From: Schistocephalus solidus
Lineage: Eukaryota; Platyhelminthes; Cestoda; Diphyllobothriidea; Diphyllobothriidae
Direction: 5' to 3'
Length of the DNA: 64,000 nucleotides
Assembly: GCA_017591395.1 (NCBI GenBank)
Contig: WEDG01000214.1
Location: 359,920 to 423,919, forward strand
Each line of letters starts with the position of its first letter. The stretch's first letter is position 1. The notes under the pieces are model-generated. The model made no database searches. It was given only the letters and a program-made list of their open reading frames with translations, and was not told the origin of the DNA. The position numbers and the translations under genes were made by a program. Of this stretch, positions 53,824 through 64,000 are shown in pieces.

Positions 53824-55900
53824 GAATATGATATGCCCAGATCCTTTATAACTCCGGGCACGTTTAGATCGTGACCGTCTATGCTTAGGTGGAGCTGATG
53901 GTTGCGGCCAATAACCATAACGGAGCACTTTTGCCAAGAAAGTGAGAGGCACCATGTGCGACACCACTGCGCGAAGGCCTGAAGATCCGTTTTTAAAAGC
54001 CTACCATACTGAAAACCATCAGGAACATCGTTGACAAAGAGGCAAAATAGAAGCGGGCCGAGCACGCTGCCCTGAATAACTCCGCTCCTCACATGCGTGG
54101 GGTTGGAGATAACATCAGAATATTTAACCTGTTGTGCGCGAGCATTAAAATAGGAAGCTTGTTACCTATGCCGAAAGAGGCAAGTTTCAGCAGAAGGAGA
54201 TCATGGTCAACACGATCAAAAGCCTTAGTGAAATCAAAGTAAACGGTGTAAATCGCAAAACCGCCATCTCTAGCTTGTAGCACATGATCAAAGAAAGAAA
54301 GCTGGCAAGTGTCACAAGACCTTTTTTTTCGAGAAAACAATGATGAGCCGCATTTAGTAGGTTATTCTCTGTTAGGTGACACATCATCTTGTCTTTGATC
54401 AAGGTCTCGAAGATCTTCGAGACTGCTGGTAGTGTATTTATTGGTCTAAAGTCGTCAAATGACGTAGGTCGGCCGTGTTTCGGAATAGGCAGTATGTGCG
54501 ATTCCTTCCATAAAAAATGGAAATTTTCACTTTCAAAAGTAAGATTAAATATCTTATACAGAAGGGACGGAAAAATATCGTTTGCATCCGCCTTTAGAAC
54601 GCTGACCGGGACGCCATCTGGTCCTGGACTGTATGACTGACGAAAACACCGAATGGCTACGGTCACGTCACAGAGGGTAAAAGTTATGGTTTCGAGGACG
54701 TTAACCGTACAAACCCGGATGTTAGGAAAGGGGGCGACGGTATTTTCACTAAACGTTCTAGACAAGAAAGCATTGAAGCTATCAGCAGTCAACTTAGCAT
54801 CAGCTATTGGGTTTCCTAGGCATCTCGAAGTACGGGGTGCTGCGTTTTTCTCTGCTATTTTACAGTCCGCGAAAAGAGCTTCGCAACATTTAACGAAGGG
54901 TTTTCGGCAAAGGTAACCTCATCGGCTTGTCGTTTTTCGTCAGACAGCCTCTTAGCCTCTTCAAAGATTTTCTGGATCAAGGGCAGAATGGAGGTGTCGT
55001 TTTGTAGATGAAAACGACGGAAGAGTCTACGCAGTCTACGGCGGAAGGATAAAGGGAGGTAGACTTCATCCTTGACATTAGTTATTTTTTTACGGGGAAC
55101 AAAACGAGAAATGAGTGGACCTAGAACTTTGTAAAAAGTATCAGTACAAACATTCACATCCGAACATACAAAGAAGTTAGTCCAGTCGTGGGAATTTAGG
55201 TGTGTTAGCAATTCCCTCATATTTGCTGATCTGAAATCACGGAAAAAGCTTTATTTTTTTGGAAAACGTTTCAGCAGCCTCTAGTTCCAGTGTAGAAAGA
55301 ACTATAGTATGATCAGAATCCCCAAGTAGATCTAAAGGTGACACTGACGATGGCTGACAACCTCTACAAAAAAATAAGATCAAGTATGTTTTATCCTCGG
55401 GTGGGAAAATCAACTACCTGGTCCCACATGCCTATATCAATGGCCTCAAGTAAGTCTTCGAACTTTGCAGGACCGGAAGTTGGAAACCAATGAACTTCAT
55501 GAAGATTGAAGTCACCTGCAATCAAGCAGTACTTCAGATTTAAGTCAGCTGCAGCGTGAAATGCCAGCGAGAGAGAAAGATCTTAATCCTCGCTGGCATT
55601 GGGTGGGTGATAGACACTACCAACGAGTAAAGAGTAGTTATCTTTAAGAGCTACTCGGAGCCAACAGCTCTCCTCTACCGCGGTAAATTGGCAATATTCC
55701 AATGGAAAAAATTTAATTGGTTGCCTAACATAGATACAGCTTCCTCCGCCATGGCCCTCGTGTCGATCATTCCGAATGTAAGTGTAGTCTATAATAGAGA
55801 GTTCCGAGTCGGATACACAGTGTTTTGCCCATGTCTCTGTAACTATTACAATGTCCGGGTGGTGGATGAAAACCAGAGTCTGGAGCAAAGGCATCTTATT
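53824..55900 (-). mobile_element. CR1-like element, family D, ORF2 (endonuclease and RT)
   Basis: Minus strand. Endonuclease: V-I-V-T-E-T-W (about 55830), N-D-R-H-E-G-H-G-G-G-S-C-I-Y-V, and then, past a stop, A-G-D-F-N-L (about 55500). RT: S-P-G-P-D-G-V-P (about 54610), I-P-K-H-G-R-P, F-R-P-I-N-T-L-P-A-V-S-K-I-F-E (about 54420), V-Y-F-D-F-T-K-A-F-D-R-V (about 54220), S-G-V-I-Q-G-S-V-L-G-P-L-L-F (about 54060) and V-I-K-D-L-G-I-S-Y (about 53835). The region that should hold YADD appears deleted between two frames near 53990. Stops and shifts make it nonfunctional. Confidence 0.87.
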
Positions 55901-57216
55901 AAGCAGAGATCTGGCATTGAGGACGATTAGTTTAAGCGGGCAAGTTTTTGGTTTCTGAAACGGGACAGTAAGGCTGTCAGGAAGACTGCTTTCGGCCAGA
56001 GAAATGCTCTTTTCACTTGAACTATCTGTCCATCCCTTATTTTGAGATTCGCCTCGCCATTGGTCTTTCGTGTTTTCAGTTCTATTATTAGCTGTCGCAT
56101 TTTCATTCGCTCTTTCAACCCATATTCCGGTTGAAAAAACACTTCAGAATGCGGACCCCGCAGGGTTGATTTTCTCTGTAGCAGGAGCTGTGCCTGCGCT
56201 TCGTTTTCCAAGATGATTTTAAGAGGTCATGGTCGAGGATTTGAATTGGGTGTAGACAGAGCCTTCCCTATTCTATATGCCTTGACAATATGAATAGACT
56301 CGCCGTCCGTCAGCAGCGTTTTTGCATACAATTGAAGGAGTTCCAAGTCATGTTTAACTCGCTCCTTTGGAATAATTGAAGCTGACTCCGGGACACCTTT
56401 AATGACTACATTCTGTTTTCGACTCAATCTAGGGCCCGTTTGTAACTCAGATCTTTCAGCTGAGTGAGTACTGGTAACCAGCTCACTTTTCCTGATAGGT
56501 CCAGATGAGCCGGATGTTGGGCAGGCTGGAGCCGAGTCTCTGCACGACTTGTTCTTCTTAGACCTTTTCTTCTTTGGCTTTACAAACTCGCCAACCTCTT
56601 CAACATCGCATGTTGGTGCAACGTCTACCAGTGATGTAGCGATGGGCGGTTAAGCCAGAGTAGTGCTGATGCTACCCGAACTAAGTACCGGTGGAGTGGC
56701 GCAAGGACCAGATGGGGCTCCCTTCGGAAGTAGCGAAATTTCCTCTGGTTTACCGGGTCCAGCAGTCGCGATATGTTTAATGTGACTTTTATGTAAGCTT
56801 GAAGAAGCTATAAATGAAAACGAATTTTTGCTTTGTGGTAGGTTTATTACGAACAGGAGCTTTTTAGCAGTTGGGCAAGATATAGATTTTTTTAAGCTAT
56901 CTATTTCTTGTCTTAGATTCCTTATTTCCTGCTCCATCCCTGAGAATTTCTGCTGGAGGCTGAAACACCCCATACATGTTTCGTCTTCGTAAGCTACATT
57001 AGTTCAGCTTACTGAACGTTTACCCCGTTTAGTCGGAGGTGAACAAATAGCAGAATAACGATAGTTAAAATTGTTTTCTGCTTGTCCATTAACTTGCTTA
57101 ACAAGATCCCCTGCCAATATGGCCGAGTGGGTAGAGACGCCGAGAGACGGTCCCAAGCAGCTTGGTCGTGGACCAATTTTTTGTGACAATAAACTTATGG
57201 AACTTGAGTTTTGCAT
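55901..57216 (-). mobile_element. CR1-like element, family D, ORF1 (decayed)
   Basis: Minus strand. The N-terminal half (56650-56973) has a heptad-rich stretch M-E-Q-E-I-R-N-L-R-Q-E-I-D-S-L-K-K (coiled coil). The next block contains K-Q-N-V-V-I-K-G-V-P-E (56227-56427, RRM-like start of non-LTR ORF1), then L-L-Q-R-K-S-T-L-R and an R/K-rich end. The frame is broken by stops near 56653 and 56220. ORF1 proteins of such elements bind RNA. The same order is found at 62.45-63.3 kb on plus. Confidence 0.75.
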
Positions 57217-57528
57217 GTTATAATTGCCACAAAATTAACAGAGAGTCAGCTGAGTTTTCAACAATAAAAATATGAAAATATAAGGACTCAGCCTTTGGTT
57301 TGAGTCCCTTCCGCGATTGAGAGCAGATGCAGGGAGCACACAGCCAGCGTGAGTTTCAGAGAGCAGCAAAGATCGAGGGTCCAAGTCGCAATTTTCAAAC
57401 TTAGAGGAATATAAAGACAATTCTTTAATAGATTTTCCAGAACCATGTCTTCTACACTGAGTTAGAGACTAAAAACTCGTAGGCTCGAGGTACATGAAAT
57501 TCGAAACCAATTTCAATCAACGCGCCAC
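57217..57528 (-). other. Probable 5' untranslated region of family D element
   Basis: No frame of note. It lies between ORF1 and the TAA tail of the next element. The RNA polymerase II-type internal promoters of such elements cannot be recognised by eye. Confidence 0.4.
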
Positions 57529-57532
57529 ATTA

Positions 57533-57563
<31 letters not shown>

Positions 57564-58618
57564 TTAATAGTTGTATTTAATACCGGTTAACAGGCATTGT
57601 CAGATGAAATATTCAGTGGGTAGAGGCTGGCAGTGAAAAAAAACTCCTGAATATATATCATTATAAGTGTTTTTCCTATTTTCATGTTATTCAGGAGAAA
57701 AAACTGCCGCCTGTACGGATGATAGCAATTCAGATCAGGGAAGGGCTAACACAATTGCAGTCTGTATGCAGTCTCTCTGTCTTTGCTAGGAACCGGGATT
57801 CTGCCTCAGGCAAGAAAGCATCCGTGTACGGTCGCTCACTGTCTGCCTAGGAAGTCAACGGGTGCAGGCTGGAGAGACGGTGCCGTATCCCTCAAGGTAA
57901 CACCTGGGATCGAGTTCAGATGCCGCGCACTCCGTCGAACAGGAAAACAGATTCTACCGTGTCGGCGCCCAGAATTCTTGGAAACTGTTCTGAATGCAAA
58001 AACTAGTAATGGTAATCTTAAACAAAGAAAAAAACTCCGTTGGACTTTTTATATTATGGGGAAGTTTATTCCACATGGCCATGGCGTTTACCGAAAAGAA
58101 CCGTCGATACTTAACTGTGCGAGCTAATGGAAGAAATAAAAAGACATTGCGATGACTGCTGCGCCGAGGTTGGTCAAGCTGCCTCACAGTGATAAGGGGA
58201 TTAAATGTACGAATATTCAAAAGCTTAAACAGCAAAAATAGTCCCTTCTGCACTCGGCGAAACAATAAGGGATCAATGTTAACAAGCCCACAGCGTTCTT
58301 GATACGACAGATTACGGTGCTCCAACGATAAAATTCATTTTGTGAAGAAGTGTTGGACCGATTCTATTTTCTTCCGTTCGCTAGCGCGCAGAAGGCTAAA
58401 TAGAAACGAGCAGTATTCCAGGCCAGGTCTAACGTACATTTTATAAAGGCGAAGTCTAATATCCATAGTTTTAAAACTTCGGAGGATAAACCCGGCAGTT
58501 CTGCGTGCTTTGGAGACAATCAGGGCGCAATGCTCTGAAAGATTGAGACCGTTGGAATATGATATGCCCAGGTCCTTAACAACGCCAGGTACATTTATAT
58601 CGTGGTCATCGATACCGG
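57529..58618 (-). mobile_element. CR1-like element, family D, second 3' fragment
   Basis: Minus strand: I-N-V-P-G-V-V-K-D-L-G-I-S-Y-S-N-G-L-N-L-S-E-H at about 58520-58605, uninterrupted and proving the reading across the split copy. Then Y-K-M-Y-V-R-P, L-N-I-R-T-F-N-P-L-I and F-S-V-N-A-M-A-M-W-N-K-L-P (about 58080). The untranslated end closes in a (TAA)n tail at 57532-57566. 5' truncated at about 58618. Confidence 0.85.
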
Positions 58619-61600
58619 AAAGTTTTATTCCTACACCTTTCAGATATCCCTCTCAGCCTTTTGTTAATGACGTTCTATATACCAATCGTTATGGCGCAGT
58701 TTGCAATTACCCTCCAAGCAACAATAATTTCCAACTTAATTACCCACCGCCAAATTTTTTTTAAAATTAATAACGATAACCCTAGTTTGGATACTCGAAC
58801 TACCCTTGATGTCATATTACTTAATGCTAGATCTGTTATAAATAAGATGGCCCAACTTAGAGCCATTGCTTTCGAGTTAATGCCTGATGTTTTATGTGTA
58901 ACTGAATCTTGGACCCATCCCTTAATTTCAGACTCTTTGCTTGTCATAGACAAATACGATCTCTACCGTCAAGACCGCACTAGTAAGCGTGGTGGTGGTT
59001 GTCTTCTCTATATTAAAGCTTCATTTCAAGCACTTCGCGTTTTGATCTAGACGTCACGTCATTCTCTGGTAATTACTGCTTCGCATCCATTATCCTGTCG
59101 CCCTGGCAAAAGGCTATTCTCGGATGTATTTACTACCCGCCTAATTCATCATCCGATGATGATGTGAAACTTTGTGCAATTTTTAAATTGGTTTCGGAGT
59201 CCGATTTTTAACATTAAAAATAATCGCTGGGGATTTTAATTTTCCAGAAATTGACTGGATTTCAAACTTTTGTCCACCCAGATTTCAGCCTTTCCTGGAT
59301 ACCATTAATTTCTCTAATTGGTCACAGCTTGTCCGTTCTTCAACGAGAGACAAGCATATTTTTAGATCTGATTTTTCACAAATGACATTGCTCCCCTTTT
59401 CGTTGATTTTTAAGCAGGGCCTCTTCCAAAGTGACCATACATTAATTCACTGTTGCTTACCAATTGTCTCATCGAAAAAAAAGGCTAGCGCCGTTCGTAC
59501 CTTTCATAATTTTGACCTCGCAGATATGAGCTTAATTAACAACTTTTTGGACTCATTGGATTGGCAGCATCTCTCCTCCATGAACGATGCAGCAAGTCTT
59601 TCTGACTTAATGTCAGTCGTTTCAAATAACATCCTGGAATTTGTGCCAATCAAAATTGTCAAGCCATACACTTCGGAATCCACCGTCCCCCACTTTATTT
59701 TGCCAAGACTAAAGAAATTGAGGAAGCAATTAAAAGATCAATATACTAGTTCGTTATCTGTACATCTAAGGACTGCAGAGATTTTGAATTAGCCTCTAAG
59801 ATTCGGCTTGCACGGGACAGACAGAGGAATCACGCGCAATCAGCGAGCCAAACTCTGCAAAATCTGTTGCTCAACTGTTCCGCCGTCGATCCTGCTCTAA
59901 ACGAGGTTATGAAATACCTCCATTACTTAATGAAACTATGAAATTCGTTCTCGAAGACTCTGAGAAGGCAGAATTGTTTAGTGCATTCTTTGCAAATCAT
60001 CTTACGATGGAATCTGAACCGGTTCCGACGTTTCAGGCATCCTCATTTAATGTTATCAGTACCATTGATTTCTCCATAGAACTAATTCGTAAGCAAATAA
60101 TACGTCTAAAAAACGCGCACTCTTCGGGGACTGATGGTATTCCAAACTCAGTTATTAAAGAGAGTGCCGAGCTTTCCCCGATTGCTTAGCCATGTATTCT
60201 CAGTTTATCTTTTAAACGGTTTCTTTCCTGACTCATGGAAGACATCTATTATTCTTCCTGTCTTCAAGTCGGGATCTCGTTCGGACGTAAATAATTATCG
60301 AGGCGTTCACAAAACCCCGGCTCTTGCAAAACTTCTTGAAAAAATTATTTTTAATCAAATTCTCGACTTTTTGCTTAGAAAATAAGCTCTTAAGCGACTC
60401 ACAATATGGTTTTCTACCTGGGAGATCATGCGAAGTGTGTCACTTAGCTTTTCTTAACCTCGTCACTTCCCTTCGTAATGAGCAGCAGACAGTGGTTGTG
60501 ATCTACTTTGACCTGAGCAAAGCCTTTGACAAGGTACCGCACAAACGTCTTCTGGTGAAACTGGAAGCCCTCGGCATCCGGCCTCCTCTCCTTGACTTCA
60601 TTGGTTCCTACTTGTCTAACCGCAGCCAGAAGGTCTTAGTAGGTAATAGCAACTCGACGCCTCAACCGATCACGAGTGGCGTTTTTCAAGGCACGGTTCT
60701 AGGTCCCCTTCTCTTTATTCTGTACATAAACGAAATTTCAGCTTTACTCACAAATTCACAAACTTTTGTTTACGCTGACGATCTCAAGTGCATTTATTCA
60801 TTTTCTAAAGACACTGCCAATAGTTGCGTGGATAAAATCAACACTGATCTACTTATGCTCTCACGTTGGAGCTGTACTTGGCAGATGGAGTTTTCTTCAT
60901 CCAAGAGTAGTTTTATGTGTTTTGGCCCCGCTAAGCTTCCTGGACCCATCGTATTTCAAAAAAGTGCACTTTAGGAATGATCAACCATAAAAGACTTAGG
61001 TCTAAGTTACACGAACAAGCTAGCATTATCGCCTCATGCAGATCGAATTTCTGCAAAAGGCTGCACAGATATGTGGTTTTTATATCGCACAATTTCTTCC
61101 TTCCGGAAATAAAGTTAGACCTGTACCGCATGTTTGTTCTTCCTATTCTAGAATACTGCTGTCCCCTCTTTGGGCTGATGAACGCCTCTGACCGCAGTAA
61201 GATTGAAAAAAAGTTCAGAGGGTTTTTACTCGAAGACTATTTTTCTCTTCCTGGATCCAGTATCTCTTATACGGATAGATGCCAGTTAGCAAACATTAAA
61301 TTTCTGTGGGTTAGAAGACTCGAAGCCGGTCTCTGCTTCCTGTTTTCGCGTTAACTCTAGCCCCAAATCTCCCACGAATTAACGCTCTTACTCCGGTAGA
61401 TCGACCCTATGCCACTCGTAATTCCTCCATGATCATTTCACCACCCCTTAGCTCCACAACTAACCGGTCTCAGTTTTTTGCCTCCAAATATGCTTTCATC
61501 TGGAATAATCTTCCACTGCAAATTAGGTTGTCGTCCACATTAGCTATTTTTCAAAACAAAGTTACGCAAACATTTAACTTCGGAAGATATAAAGTCCTTA

Positions 61601-62445
61601 TTGTCTGTTTCCTTCCCTAACTCGCAACTTTTGGTTTCGAAAGGGTCCTCCTGGTATTTGAGGCAGTTCCCTTGATATTATAATGGTCTCTTATTATATA
61701 TCCATCATCCTCTGCAGAGTCAATCTTTGCATTTACTTTTTGCCCCCTCATTTTTAAACTAGCATCGACAAGTCTTGACAACCTTGGTACTTTCCTCCGC
61801 TTTTTGCAACCCCGACGATGGTCTCCAGGTTCAGTTGAGGATCAAGGCGGGTTCTGATAGTTTTGCTTCTTTGATTGGGGGACTATGCAGTCGGCAAGGT
61901 CGCATCTCAATGATGATCTCATGACCTCTACTGTCCCGTCTTCGTTTTTGACCCTGGTGTCCACGATGAGTCCGTCCTCTCTCACCTCCACTGGTGGTTA
62001 CAAACAGTAGCTCTGACTGCTATATTATCTCTCACACGACAAGGAGCGTTCCGAACCCTCATACGTTGTCAGCATCATCACAGATCTATCCCATTGCATC
62101 TAGCTATTAATGTTTTTAGTGAAGCAGTTTTTTTCTCCTATTTTTTTAAAAATTGGCGGCTCGCTGAACTCCGCCTCCAATTTACCGTAGGAGTTTTTTT
62201 ACTGCTTCTTTTTCTAGTTCACCGTTGAGTTTTAAAGATTGTTGTCTATTGTTTTAAAAATGGCAAATCGTTCTGAATCGGATATGCCTACCATAATGTT
62301 AATTTCTGCTGTTAATATGGCTGCTCACATAGAGCAGCAATTATCCAATTTGTATTTATTTATACCGCGATACTAAGTTTGAAATGACGAGGCTCTCTGG
62401 GCCTTAAATATACAATTTATTTATTATTTATTTATATAAATCCTC
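58619..62445 (+). mobile_element. CR1-like element, ORF2 nearly full-length, family B
   Basis: Plus strand. Endonuclease: V-I-L-L-N-A-R-S-V-I-N-K, C-V-T-E-S-W (about 58900), G-G-G-C-L-L-Y-I, and, after a shift, A-G-D-F-N-F-P-E-I-D-W (about 59230) and Q-S-D-H-T-L-I (about 59430). RT: G-T-D-G-I-P-N-S-V (about 60130), W-K-T-S-I-I-L-P-V-F-K-S-G, Y-F-D-L-S-K-A-F-D-K-V-P-H (about 60510), S-G-V-F-Q-G-T-V-L-G-P, and the catalytic F-V-Y-A-D-D-L-K (about 60770). C-terminal: L-P-I-L-E-Y-C-C-P-L-F and A-F-I-W-N-N-L-P-L-Q-I-R (about 61500). It has five or more shifts or stops. The untranslated 3' region ends in TTTATTTATTATTTATTTATA (62410-62440). Confidence 0.88.
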
Positions 62446-64000
62446 TTCAAGCATACCTAAAACTCGCATAAAAGATATCGTGTCTACGGAACACAGTAAA
62501 CCAGAGGACGTTTCGTTAATTTGAAAGGGAGTTGCACCTTGCTCTTACTTCAAAACATCGTCACTGAGCTCAGGCAGCATCAGCAATGATCTGGTTGTAC
62601 AACCCAGAGCCATATCGTTGCTGGACGCTGCACCAAGATAAGATGTTGAAGAGGTTAGGGAGTTTGTAAATCGAAAAGAGGAAATGTTCTAAGAAGACCA
62701 ATTCGTACACAGATGTGGGTCCAGGCAGCCCAATACCCGGTTCATTTGGACTTATTTGACTAATTCAATTGGATACAAAGTACTCGCTCAGTTGAGATAT
62801 CTGAATTTCAAACGGGCGTCCGAATGATTCAAAAACAAAATGCAGTTTTAAAAAGGATCCCAGAGTAAGCGTCAAAAATTCAAAAGAAGTGAGTTAAACA
62901 TGATTTAGATCTCCTTTAATTGTATGCATAAACGTTACTTACGGACGACCAGTGCATCCAATTTCTCAAGCTATATAGAATAGGGAAGGCTCCGCCAGCA
63001 CCAGATTCAAATCCTCGAGCAGTACTTCTTAAAATAATTTTGGAAAACGAAGCACAGGCACAGCTCCTGCTATAGAGGAAATCATCCCTAAGGAGTCTGC
63101 ATTCTGAAATTATTTCAGACGGAATTCTAACTGAAAGAGCGAAAGAAAATGAGAGCATTAATAATAGAACTGGAAAGACAAAGGCCCAATGGTGAGGCAC
63201 ATCTCCAAATAAGGGACGGACAAATATTTCAAGTGAAAAGAACATTTTTGGCCAAAGGCAGTCACTCTGACAGCCTAACTCTCACGTCCCAGAAACCAAA
63301 AATGTGATTGCTTGAAATGTTCGTTTTAGATGCCAGATCTCTGCTTAATAAGATGCCTTTGTTCCAGACGCTGGTTTTTGTCCACCACCCAGACATTTAA
63401 ATCGTAACAGAGACATGAGCAACACCCTGCTCATCCAACTCCGAACTCGGTATTCAAGGCAACACTTACATTTGAACTAATCGACACGAGGGCTGAGGCG
63501 AAGGAAGTTGCATTTATGTTAAACAACCACTTACCTTTCTGCCGTTGAACTATCGACAATTTACCGCGGTAGAAGAGAGCTGCAGGCTCCCAGTTATTCT
63601 AAAGTAGAACTACTCTTTACTCATTGGTTTTGTCTATCGTCCGCCCAACGCCAGCGAGGATTACGATCTCTGTCCCTCGCAAGCATTTCACGCCGCAGCT
63701 GACTTAAATCTGAAGTACTGCTTGATTGCAGGTGACTTAAATCTTCCTGAAATTCAATGGTTTTCACCTACCGTGCCTGCAAATTTCGAAGACTTACTTG
63801 AGGCAATATACACCGGCATGTGGGACAAGGTGGTTAATGTTCCCAACTGAGGAAAAAACATGCTTGATCTTATTTTCTGCAGAGATTGTCCGCCATTACC
63901 AGTGTCACCTTTAGACCCACTTGGGAGTTCTGACCATGACATAGTTTTTTCTACACCTTTTCCAATAAATATAGTTTTTTTTCAGTGATTTCCGGTCAGC
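62446..64000 (+). mobile_element. CR1-like element, family D, plus copy running off the window
   Basis: Plus strand, opposite to the other D copies. ORF1 remnants in order: S-S-S-I-P-K-T-R-I-K-D, D-V-E-E-V-R-E-F-V (about 62650), V-K-H-D-L-D-L-L (about 62895), E-N-E-A-Q-A-Q-L-L-L (about 63045). Endonuclease remnants: V-L-D-A-R-S-L-L-N-K-M-P (about 63330), then A-G-D-L-N-L-P-E-I-Q-W-F (about 63730) and S-S-D-H-D-I-V-F (about 63930). Many stops. Its left end abuts the tail of the preceding element in mid-ORF1. Confidence 0.82.

Overview
This 64 kb window is eukaryotic. Its coding signal lies in short exons flanked by GT/AG splice sites, and the rest is dominated by retroelements. The element mix is CR1-like non-LTR elements, an RTE, Penelope-like elements, a Ty3/gypsy element resembling the CsRn1 clade, and tRNA-headed SINEs carrying hammerhead ribozymes. 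I infer a parasitic flatworm, perhaps a tapeworm with a large genome. Species cannot be decided from the sequence.

Left half (about 4.3-32.7 kb, minus strand). One host gene is supported. Eight exons of exactly 87 nt each encode one C2H2 zinc finger in the same phase (phase 1 in, phase 1 out). Introns are about 1-7.4 kb, and the spliced product would be a head-to-tail finger array with canonical 7-residue spacing. The gene is open at both ends: no start or terminal exon was recognised. Five fingers sit in open frames of 60 codons or more; two (22283-22369 and 27810-27896) lie in shorter frames bounded by stops, and another is in a glycine-rich frame.

The introns hold tandem and inverted SINE copies (4.9-6.0, 16.2-16.85 and 27.5-28.3 kb), foldback elements (0.06-0.34 and 11.65-11.92 kb), a long inverted repeat (6.64-7.02 kb), a decayed RTE (18.7-21.15 kb), and Penelope-like copies (24.1-25.3, 26.0-26.3, 29.3-30.8 and 33.6-33.96 kb). 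There is also a 232-bp tandem array (28.38-29.08 kb) in which every unit carries a type-I hammerhead ribozyme fold on the minus strand.

Right half (35-64 kb). This is a pile of nested retroelements: CR1-like fragments, a gypsy element with two 453-bp LTRs (38927-44014) inserted into a 1-kb noncoding repeat, and a second, empty copy of that repeat at 48.87-49.89 kb inside a CR1-like element. Another CR1-like element (50.64-57.5 kb) is split by a 5'-truncated CR1 copy (51626-53819). Further elements fill 57.5-64 kb. All retroelement frames carry stops or frameshifts; none looks intact.

The most notable content is hammerhead-type folds in two unrelated repeat families (232-bp array and tRNA-headed SINE), with a weaker third candidate in the Penelope-like termini, all within about 6 kb, together with the one-finger-per-exon gene.
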